A stretch of 64,000 nt of DNA from Paractinoplanes pyxinae (GTDB lineage Bacteria > Actinomycetota > Actinomycetes > Mycobacteriales > Micromonosporaceae): assembly GCF_026626335.1 (NCBI RefSeq), contig NZ_JAPNTZ010000002.1:558001-622000 (forward strand), written 5' to 3'. The notes beneath the pieces are model-generated. The model worked only from the letters and a program-made list of their open reading frames with translations, was not told the DNA's origin and ran no database searches. A program made the translations under genes and the position numbers. Below, in pieces: positions 57,458 to 64,000 of this stretch; the stretch's first letter is position 1, and each line of letters begins with the position of its first letter.

Positions 57458-58614
57458 GACGCGAGCCGCCAGCGACCGCTGCGCGCCACCAGCAGGGTCA
57501 GCGCTTGCGGCATCAGGCCGGAGTGGTTGTCCGGCGTCAGGCGGATCGGGCCGGAGAGCCCGTCGACCTGCGAGGTCTCGATGATCTCGCGGATCTGGCG
57601 GCGGTCGGCCCCGGCCCGGGCCACGGCGTCGGCGATCAGGTCGGCCGCGTCGGCCGCGAACGAGGCCACCCCCGAATAGCTGCCGTAGCGGGACGTGTAG
57701 TCGCGGAACCACTGCTTGCGGGAGGACTTGGCCGGGGTCGTCGCGATCACGTCGTCGATGGCCAGGATCTGGGTGAACACCATCGTGGCGTTGTCCGTCG
57801 CCTTCGCGGCGGCGCGCGGGATGAACAGATCGCTCGCGGCAGCCGAGTCGAAGTACATGGGCTTGCTGAAGTTCGCCGTGCGCGCGTCGGTGGCGGCCTG
57901 CTGGGCCAGGTCGGGCGGGGCGAGCACCAGCAGCGCGTCCGGCTGGGTGGCGGTCAGCGTGCTCACGGACTGGGCGATGTCGCTGGCGGCCGGCTTGACC
58001 GAGCGGGTCGCCGTGACGGTGATGCCGGTGCCCTCACGGGCGTCGGTGAGCGCCGAGTTGGCGCCCCGGCCGTAGAGGTCGTCGGTGTGCAGCACCGCGA
58101 TCTTCTTGTATTTCTGCCGGGTGAATTCGCTCACCAGGGCGGCCGCGCTGTCGGCCGAATTGGGGCCGAGCTTGAAGACGTACTGGCGGGCGCTGACCGG
58201 GCTGGCGACCTCGTCCGAGGCGGCCAGCGAGATCGTCGGGATGGTCTTGTCGTTGATCGTCTTCGCCGCGCCCACCACGCACTGGTCGCAGGTGCCGGTG
58301 ACGACCGCGGCGACCGCCGGGTCGTCGGCGAACGTGCTGATGTTGCGCAGCGACGCCGTCGGGTCGTTCCGGTTGTCCTGAGTGCGTAGTGCCAGCTTGC
58401 GCTCGCCCAGCTGGCCCGACGCGTTGATCTGCTCGATCCGCAGTTGCAGGGCCCGGGCGTACGCGGTGTCGACCGCCGACGAGTTGTTGAGATCGGCCGC
58501 GATCACCACGGTGTCGCCGCCGCCGGAGGCGTCGTCGTCGGAGGTGCAGCCGGCCGCGCCGGCGAGAAGCATCGATGCCACGGCAGTGGCCGCGGTGATG
58601 CGGGGGAGCCGCAC
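57454..58614 (-). CDS. lipoprotein substrate-binding protein, branched-chain amino acid (LivK) type
   Basis: A 386-residue protein with a lipoprotein signal: MLLAGAAGC with Cys23. The mature part has the type I periplasmic fold (AADLNNSSAVDTAYARALQL, QDNRNDPTASLRNISTF, TGTCDQCVVGAAKTIND, VAVLHTDDLYGRG-like segment, FAADAADLIADAVARAG). Such proteins bind amino acids, amides or urea. It is coupled to a TauB/SsuB-type ATPase although LivK-type proteins usually work with LivF/LivG, and no permease is present. The Cys pair in CDQC could form a disulfide. Confidence 0.8.
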   Translation of the reverse strand: MRLPRITAATAVASMLLAGAAGCTSDDDASGGGDTVVIAADLNNSSAVDTAYARALQLRIEQINASGQLGERKLALRTQDNRNDPTASLRNISTFADDPAVAAVVTGTCDQCVVGAAKTINDKTIPTISLAASDEVASPVSARQYVFKLGPNSADSAAALVSEFTRQKYKKIAVLHTDDLYGRGANSALTDAREGTGITVTATRSVKPAASDIAQSVSTLTATQPDALLVLAPPDLAQQAATDARTANFSKPMYFDSAAASDLFIPRAAAKATDNATMVFTQILAIDDVIATTPAKSSRKQWFRDYTSRYGSYSGVASFAADAADLIADAVARAGADRRQIREIIETSQVDGLSGPIRLTPDNHSGLMPQALTLLVARSGRWRLAS

Positions 58615-59030
58615 TGGAGGTGCCTCCTAGAGGGGCGGGAAGGCGGGGTGCCGGCAGCATCGTGGCTCGCCGGCGGGAGGGCCGACACGGACAGCATGTC
58701 CGTTCGATCGCGCCAAACCTTGCCAACGTGAAGGCCCCTGGTCAAGCGGCGGTCCATCGATGGAGCGAGACGCTTGTCTCACATACTGGTAGAAAATCGG
58801 GGGGTACGCGGTGACCGACTGGTCACTTAATGTCGTGGTCAACATATTCGTGCACGTCAAAGCGCTTTGCGTGTCGAAAGTAGAACGCACGTGAGTACTT
58901 GCACTCGGACACGGAGTTCGTTTCCGGATGTTTCCAGACTTCCCAAACGGATGTCCGTTCTGATGAAATTCCCGGGCCGCGCGAGGTTCCGCGGGCGGAC
59001 AGCCATGGGGAAGACCACGGAGGAGAAGTC
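58615..59030 (+). other. divergent regulatory region between the ABC pair and the conservon
   Basis: About 415 bases without a credible gene and more AT-rich than its surroundings. It contains several inverted repeats: CGGACA-gca-TGTCCG (58688-58702), GAGAC-gctt-GTCTC (58767-58780), GTGACC-gact-GGTCAC (58811-58826) and AACGGA-tg-TCCGTT (58946-58959). Confidence 0.6.
58946..58959 (+). promoter_or_regulatory. palindrome upstream of the conservon kinase
   Basis: A perfect 6-2-6 palindrome AACGGA-TG-TCCGTT, 71 bases before the conservon start. A related CGGACA/TGTCCG site lies at 58688-58702. It looks like a binding site for a dimeric regulator. Confidence 0.4.
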
Positions 59031-61967
59031 TTGAGCACCGGATCCTCGACCCAGCCGGCGCGCCGCGGTGTCTTCCCTCGCCTGAGAGACGCCCGCATCC
59101 GTGCCAAGCTGGCTCTGATCCTGGTCGTCCCCCTGGTCGCCGTCATCGCGCTGGCCACCACGCGGCTGGTCGACGTCGGACAGCGCGCCGCCGAGGCGGG
59201 CACGGTCGAGGAACTGACCAAACTCGAGACCGACATCTCCGGTCTCACCCAGCTGCTGCACGTCGAGCGCATGGCCGCGGCCGAGTACGTGGGTGCGGCG
59301 GCGACCAAGCCCGATGCCTACCAGGCGGCCGTCCGGGCCAGCGACGCGCAGATCCAGGTCTACCGGGCGCACCGCGCCGACATCGAGGACCCGCCGGGCG
59401 CCGTCCGCGACCGCCTCGCGCGCATCGACGACCACCTGAACACGATGGACGCCACGCGCACGGCGGTCGGCGACCGCAACGGCATCGCCGTGGCCGAGGC
59501 GGTGTCCCGCTACAGCGTGGTGATCACCGACCTGGTCGCCTACGGCGAGGCCGTCAGCCAGTACGCCGGCGACGGCGACGTGGCCGACCGGCTGCGCGCG
59601 ATCGCCGCGTTCGCCCGGGCCAAGGCGGGCACGGCCGAGCAGGAAGCGGTCTCCTACGCCGCCCGGATCACCGGCGACCTCAGCCCCGAGCAGCGCACCG
59701 CGTTCATCGCCAGCCAGACCAGCCAGCAGGAGGCCCTGCTCGCGTTCTCGCTCGTGGCCGATCCGGGCCAGCGCGCCCTGGTCGACAACGTGGTCAGCGG
59801 CGACGCGGTCAACCTGGTCGACGGCGTGGCCACCCGCCTCGGCCGGGCCGGCAGCGGCGGCGCGGTCCAGCCCGACGAGATCACCGAGTCCTTCGGCGCC
59901 GTGGTCGACCTGATGCGCTGGGCCGAGCAGGAGCTCGAGTCCGAAGTGGTCGATCAGGCGGCGGCCGACCGGGACGGCGTCGTACGCCAGGCGGCCATCG
60001 AATCGGCGCTGGTCGTGCTCGTGCTGATCGTGGCCGTGGTGCTGGCCGTCATCCTGGCCCGCTCGCTCAACCTGGCGCTGCGCCGGCTGCGCGAGGGCGC
60101 GCTGGCCGTGGCCAACCGCGACCTGCCCGACGCCGTGGCCCGGCTGCGCGACGCCCGCAACCTCGGCGAGGGCGGCGCCGACGACATCGTCCGCCAGGTC
60201 CGCGACCCGATCAAACTGCCCAACCGCGACGAGATCGGCCAGGTCGCCCAGGCGTTCAACGTGGTCCACCGCGAGGCGGTCCGCATCGCGGCCGAACAGG
60301 CGGCCCTGCGCACCAGCGTCTCGACGATGTTCCTCAACCTGGCCCGCCGGTCCCAGTCGCTGGTCGACCGGATGATCGGCGAGCTCGACCAGATCGAGCG
60401 CACCGAGGAAGACCCCAAGCGCCTGGCCCAGCTCTTCGAGCTCGACCACCTGGCCACCCGGATGCGCCGCAACGACGAGAACCTGCTGGTGCTGGCGGGC
60501 GCCGACTCCAGCGCCCCCCGCCGCGAGGACGCGCTGCTGGTCGATGCGCTGCGCGCCTCCCAGTCCGAGGTCGAGCTCTACAACCGCATCGAGTTCGGCA
60601 CCGTCGACACCGACATCTCCATCGCCGCGCTCGCCGTCAACGACGTGGTCCGCCTGGTGGCCGAACTGCTCGACAATGCCACCCGGTTCTCGCCGCCCAA
60701 CACGATCGTGGTCGCCGACGGCCGGCGCATCCGCGACTACGTGGTGATCCAGGTGGAGGACCGCGGCCTCGGCATGTCCGAGGAGCAGATGGACCAGCTC
60801 AACCGGCGCCTGGCCGAGCCGCCAAGCGTCGACGTGGCCGCGTTCCGGCTGATGGGTCTGGCCGTGGTCGGCCGGCTCGCCTCGCGCTACGGCATCCGCG
60901 TCGAGCTGCGGGCCAACATCGAGGGCGGCACGGTCGCCCAGGTCACGTTGCCGAGCAGCATCGTCGTGCTGCCCAGCCGGCGCCTCGACCCGCCGGCCCG
61001 GTCGCAAGAGCTGGGCACCAGCCCGTACGGGGGTGGCAGCTGGGACGCGCAGGCGGGCCGCGCGGCCACCGCGACCCTGCCGACTATCGCGCCCGAACCA
61101 TGGCGCGAACCGACGCCGCAGCCGCACAACGCGCACCCGCAGCTGCCGATGTTCCCGTCGCAGCGTCCCCCGTCCGACCCCGACGTGCGTCCGACGCCGA
61201 ACCGCCCGCCGCTGCCGACCCGGGTCACCAAGACGATCGACGCCACGGCCGGCGCGCCGACGATGAACGGCTTCGCCGCGGCCACGGCGCCTCCGGCGCC
61301 GGCCCCGGTCGCTCCCGATCCGGTGTCGCCTCCGGCCCCGCCCACCGGCAGCTCGTGGGGCGCCGCGCTGGCCGCGATGCCCCCGGTGCCCGAGCCGCCG
61401 GTCGCCCCGGCGCCCGACGAGCGCAGCGACGCCCCGATCTTCGTGCAGATGCAGCAGAGCTGGTTCCGCGACCACGACGCGGCGAGTCAGGAGGAGTGGG
61501 GCATGCCGACCGCCGGTTACGCCCCGCCGCCCAACAGCTCCGCCGGTCAGGCCAAGCCGGCCCCGGCCGCCGCCCCGGCCCCGGCCCCACCGGCCGCGCC
61601 CGTGTCGCCGCCGGTTTCGCCGCCGCCCGCTGCCGCACCGGCGGACAACGGGCACAATGGACGGTCCGTGCCCAAGCCGCGCCCCGCGGCCGAGGACAAG
61701 TGGCGGACGTCGGCCGACGAGGGGTGGCAGAAGGCAATGGCAGCGGCCGAACCCGTCGACGCCGGCACCACCCGGTCCGGCCTTCCCAAGCGAGTCCCCC
61801 AAGCGCAGCTGGTGCCCGGCGGCGTACAGCCCGGGCCGCGCAACCAGAACAGGCGCAGTCCCGACGAGGTGCGCGGTCTGCTGTCCGCGTACCACCGGGG
61901 TGTGCAACGTGGACGGACCGACGGCTCCGCCGAGGCCTCCACCCAGGCTAAGGAGAACGAACGGTGA
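59031..61967 (+). CDS. conservon sensor kinase CvnA-type (NIT-HAMP-HATPase)
   Basis: A 978-residue sensor. TM1 is at about 25-46. An extracytoplasmic nitrate/nitrite-sensing-like (NIT) helical domain at 60-310 contains LTQLLHVERMAAAEYVGA. TM2 is at about 324-346, then a HAMP-like segment and a kinase core with FELDHLATRMRRNDENLLVL, the N-box ELLDNATRFSPPN and GLGMSEEQMDQLNRRL. The last ~330 residues are Pro/Ala-rich and disordered. The TTG at 59031 follows GGAGGAGAAG; the open frame upstream has no good start. Its last four bases overlap the next gene. Confidence 0.92.
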   Translation: MSTGSSTQPARRGVFPRLRDARIRAKLALILVVPLVAVIALATTRLVDVGQRAAEAGTVEELTKLETDISGLTQLLHVERMAAAEYVGAAATKPDAYQAAVRASDAQIQVYRAHRADIEDPPGAVRDRLARIDDHLNTMDATRTAVGDRNGIAVAEAVSRYSVVITDLVAYGEAVSQYAGDGDVADRLRAIAAFARAKAGTAEQEAVSYAARITGDLSPEQRTAFIASQTSQQEALLAFSLVADPGQRALVDNVVSGDAVNLVDGVATRLGRAGSGGAVQPDEITESFGAVVDLMRWAEQELESEVVDQAAADRDGVVRQAAIESALVVLVLIVAVVLAVILARSLNLALRRLREGALAVANRDLPDAVARLRDARNLGEGGADDIVRQVRDPIKLPNRDEIGQVAQAFNVVHREAVRIAAEQAALRTSVSTMFLNLARRSQSLVDRMIGELDQIERTEEDPKRLAQLFELDHLATRMRRNDENLLVLAGADSSAPRREDALLVDALRASQSEVELYNRIEFGTVDTDISIAALAVNDVVRLVAELLDNATRFSPPNTIVVADGRRIRDYVVIQVEDRGLGMSEEQMDQLNRRLAEPPSVDVAAFRLMGLAVVGRLASRYGIRVELRANIEGGTVAQVTLPSSIVVLPSRRLDPPARSQELGTSPYGGGSWDAQAGRAATATLPTIAPEPWREPTPQPHNAHPQLPMFPSQRPPSDPDVRPTPNRPPLPTRVTKTIDATAGAPTMNGFAAATAPPAPAPVAPDPVSPPAPPTGSSWGAALAAMPPVPEPPVAPAPDERSDAPIFVQMQQSWFRDHDAASQEEWGMPTAGYAPPPNSSAGQAKPAPAAAPAPAPPAAPVSPPVSPPPAAAPADNGHNGRSVPKPRPAAEDKWRTSADEGWQKAMAAAEPVDAGTTRSGLPKRVPQAQLVPGGVQPGPRNQNRRSPDEVRGLLSAYHRGVQRGRTDGSAEASTQAKENER

Positions 61968-62371
61968 CCAGGCCCCCCACCATGCAGGACATGGGCTGGC
62001 TGCTCAACAACTTCGCCAACAGCGTGGCCGGCATCGCCCACGTCGTGGCCGTGTCGGCCGACGGGCTGCTGCTCGCGGCGTCCCGCGACCTGCCGGCCGA
62101 CCGGGCCGACCAGCTCGCCGCCATCACCTCCGGCGTGGTCAGCCTGACCGACGGCGCCTCCCGCATGTTCAACGCGGGCGAGGTCCAGCAGACGATCATC
62201 GAGATGGACAGCGGATACCTGTTCCTCATGTCGATCAGCGACGGCTCCTCGATGGCCGTGCTGGCCGCCCGCAGTTGCGACGTCGGCCAGGTCGGTTACG
62301 AAATGGCGCTGCTGGTCGAGCGGGTCGGCGCCTCGCTGTCGCCGGCGGCACGCGAAGCAGTCAGTCATTAG
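61964..62371 (+). CDS. conservon roadblock/LC7 protein (CvnB-type)
   Basis: A 135-residue roadblock/LC7-fold protein (MQDMGWLLNNFANSVAGIAH, VVAVSADGLLLAASRDLPAD). These proteins regulate small GTPases and in conservons sit between the kinase and the GTPase. GTG start overlapping the kinase stop. The start codon choice follows this overlap. Confidence 0.92.
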   Translation: MTRPPTMQDMGWLLNNFANSVAGIAHVVAVSADGLLLAASRDLPADRADQLAAITSGVVSLTDGASRMFNAGEVQQTIIEMDSGYLFLMSISDGSSMAVLAARSCDVGQVGYEMALLVERVGASLSPAAREAVSH

Positions 62372-62402
62372 TCGCCGGCTCGACGGAAGGGGGTGATCGC
62401 GC

Positions 62403-62765
62403 ATGGGCCAGCCACAGGACCCGAGAGGCAACCTGGTACGCCCGTACGCGGTCACCCGCGGACGGACCGAGCCGCGTCGGGACATCCCGATCGAGGCGGT
62501 CCTGGTCGCCAGCCAGGCCGGTCTGCAGGAGGCCCGGTTCGCCGGGCATGACAAATACCGCATCGCCGTGCTGTGCGAGGCGAAGGCGCAATCGCTGGCC
62601 GAGCTCTCGGCGCTGACCCGGCTTCCGCTGGGTGTGGCCCGGGTGCTGGTCGCGGACATGGTGGCCGACGGGCTGCTGTCGTTGCACAGCGCCGCTCCCA
62701 AAACTGGGTTCACGGAGCGGATGGATCTGCTGGAAAGGGTGTTGAGTGGACTTCGCAAGCTCTGA
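62403..62765 (+). CDS. conservon DUF742 protein (CvnC-type)
   Basis: A 120-residue DUF742 protein (NLVRPYAVTRGRTEPRRDIP, IAVLCEAKAQSLAELSALTR, LPLGVARVLVADMVADGLL). The second half looks like a winged helix. It links roadblock and GTPase in conservons. Its 3' end overlaps the GTPase gene by 20 bases. Confidence 0.93.
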   Translation: MGQPQDPRGNLVRPYAVTRGRTEPRRDIPIEAVLVASQAGLQEARFAGHDKYRIAVLCEAKAQSLAELSALTRLPLGVARVLVADMVADGLLSLHSAAPKTGFTERMDLLERVLSGLRKL

Positions 62766-63366
62766 GCGGGCGGGGGCGCAACCCAAAGAGATCACTTCGG
62801 CGAAGATTGTCGTCGCCGGAGGGTTCGGCGTGGGTAAGACGACGCTGGTCGGAGCGGTCTCGGAGATCGAGCCGCTGACCACCGAGGCCGTCATGACCTC
62901 AGCCGGACAGGGAATCGACGACGCGTCCAAGGTGCCCGGCAAGGGAACCACGACGGTGGCGATGGACTTCGGCCGCATCACGATGGCCGACGACCTGATC
63001 CTCTACCTTTTCGGCACCCCCGGCCAGACCCGTTTCTGGTTCATGTGGGACGAGCTGATCCGCGGCGCGGTCGGTGCGGCGGTGCTGGTCGACACCCGGC
63101 GTATCGCCGACGCTTTCGCCCCGCTCGACTACTTCGAGAACCGCCACTTGCCGTACCTGGTGGCCTTGAACTGCTTCGACGGCGCGCCCCGGTACGAGCC
63201 GGACGAGGTGCGCGAGGCGCTGGCCATTCCGGCGCACGTGCCGCTGGTGATGTGCGACGCCCGCCACCGTGACTCCGTCAAGCAGGTGCTGGTGGGGGTC
63301 GTCGAGCACGCGATGGCCACATTGGTGGCCGAGCAGAGCGGCGGGTATCCGGCGCCGGTCGGCTAG
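62746..63366 (+). CDS. conservon small GTPase (CvnD-type)
   Basis: A 206-residue GTP-binding protein. The P-loop is GGFGVGKTT (25-33), G3 is FGTPGQTR, and the G4 position is VALNCFDG (N-x-x-D rather than NKxD), as in other CvnD proteins. GTG start inside the DUF742 gene. The last member of the operon; the next gene is convergent, only six bases away. Confidence 0.93.
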   Translation: MDFASSERAGAQPKEITSAKIVVAGGFGVGKTTLVGAVSEIEPLTTEAVMTSAGQGIDDASKVPGKGTTTVAMDFGRITMADDLILYLFGTPGQTRFWFMWDELIRGAVGAAVLVDTRRIADAFAPLDYFENRHLPYLVALNCFDGAPRYEPDEVREALAIPAHVPLVMCDARHRDSVKQVLVGVVEHAMATLVAEQSGGYPAPVG

Positions 63367-63372
63367 GCCTAC

Positions 63373-64000
63373 TCAAGTCGCGGGCAGGCGGTAGCCACGC
63401 TTGACTACCGTCTGGATGACGCCGGGGGCGCTCAGGCCGGCCCGGAGGCGGGCCACGGCCATCTCGACCGCGTGTTCGTCGGCGCCCCGGGGCAGGGCGT
63501 GCAGCAGGGCCGCCCGCGAGAGAACGCGGCCGGGCATGGTGGCCAGCGCACGTAGGACGGCCATCGGCGCCGGGGCCAGCGGGCGCAGCTCGCCGTCGAC
63601 GATGGCGGCGTGCCCGCGCAAGGTCAGCGAATGGCCGGCCACCTCGAGCGACAGGGCCCGCTTGGGCAGCTCGTCGGCGATCGTACGGACCAGGGCGCTC
63701 AGCCGGGCCCGGGCCGGGGTGATCACGGGAACGTCGTGCCGGCGCAGGGGAGCGGCCGTGACCGGACCCACGCAGGCGGCGAGCACGTCGCCCCGTAGGG
63801 CCTCGAGAACGGCGTCGGCCCCGGGACCGGCCGTGCGCAGCAGCGCCTGAACGGCCGGGGCGGCGGTGAAGGTGACCGCGTCGACCAGGCGGGCGGTGAT
63901 CAGATCGACCAGGCGGTGCAGCGGCGCGGCGTCGGTCGGCGCCGCCCAGCGGTACACCGGCACCTCGATCACCCGGGCGCCCGCCTGCTCCAGCGCCTCG
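63373..64000 (-). CDS. uroporphyrinogen-III synthase/winged-helix regulator fusion, 5' end outside window
   Basis: The frame stays open to the window edge, so the N-terminus is missing. The visible ~208 residues start in the HemD-like fold (EALEQAGARVIEVPVYRW, then DAVTFTAAPAVQALL). The last ~90 residues are an OmpR/PhoB-type winged helix (APAPMAVLRALATMPGRVLS, HAVEMAVARLRAGL, VVKRGYRLPA). Such fusions, as in mycobacterial Rv0260c, occur near nitrogen or nitrite metabolism genes. Whether it makes haem precursor or only regulates is unknown. Confidence 0.85.
   Translation of the reverse strand, partial: EALEQAGARVIEVPVYRWAAPTDAAPLHRLVDLITARLVDAVTFTAAPAVQALLRTAGPGADAVLEALRGDVLAACVGPVTAAPLRRHDVPVITPARARLSALVRTIADELPKRALSLEVAGHSLTLRGHAAIVDGELRPLAPAPMAVLRALATMPGRVLSRAALLHALPRGADEHAVEMAVARLRAGLSAPGVIQTVVKRGYRLPAT

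Overview
The window is high-GC actinobacterial chromosome, most likely from Micromonosporaceae (Actinoplanes or a relative). The evidence is the gene order rpmG-hadA-hadB-tRNA-Trp-secE-nusG, many GTG/TTG starts, Ala-rich tails on several ribosomal proteins, a complete conservon, and DUF1707 proteins. It is mostly core chromosome: no insertion sequence, prophage, integrase or CRISPR array was seen.

Layout. 1-4.1 kb: end of an SGNH acyltransferase, a DUF1707 membrane protein, a methyltransferase, a small unknown gene, tRNA-Tyr, a YajQ-family protein, a small membrane protein and a two-domain rhodanese. 4.2-7.1 kb: a 56-residue secreted peptide, then a membrane GAF-GGDEF-EAL protein. 7.1-10.8 kb: tRNA-Thr, tRNA-Met, rpmG, hadAB, tRNA-Trp, secE, nusG, rplA; rplK, normally between nusG and rplA, is absent. 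10.8-12.4 kb: a two-gene ABC transporter. 12.4-21.7 kb: L10 leader, rplJ, rplL, rpoB, rpoC. 21.7-22.6 kb: two small membrane proteins. 23-27.3 kb: str operon (rpsL, rpsG, fusA, tuf). 27.6-37.3 kb: S10/spc block from rpsJ to rplO. 37.5-45.5 kb: secY, adk, map, two DUF1707 genes, infA, rpmJ, rpsM, rpsK, rpsD, rpoA, rplQ. Then come truA, an unknown membrane protein, an RsmC-like methyltransferase and an ABC-F ATPase. 49.7-55.5 kb: a TPP riboswitch and thiamine operon thiE-thiO-thiS-thiG-tenI-thiD-thiC. 55.4-58.6 kb (minus strand): a multi-pass membrane protein, and an ABC ATPase plus a lipoprotein binding protein without a permease. 59.0-63.4 kb: a conservon (NIT-HAMP sensor kinase, roadblock protein, DUF742 protein, small GTPase). 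The window ends in a HemD/winged-helix regulator.

Working together. Most of the window makes ribosomes, RNA polymerase, translation factors and the Sec channel. Candidate sigma70-type promoters precede rpmG, tRNA-Trp/secE, rplJ, rpoB, rpsL and infA. Many of the longer gaps inside the ribosomal operons hold a perfect or near-perfect GC-rich hairpin without a U-tract. The leaders of rpsL and rpsJ share a 27/30-nt element, each followed by a different but perfectly paired 7-bp stem; a weaker copy precedes infA.

The strongest items for a second look are the missing rplK, the shared r-protein leader element, the hairpin set, the permease-less ABC pair, the small secreted peptide, and the conservon with palindromes upstream.
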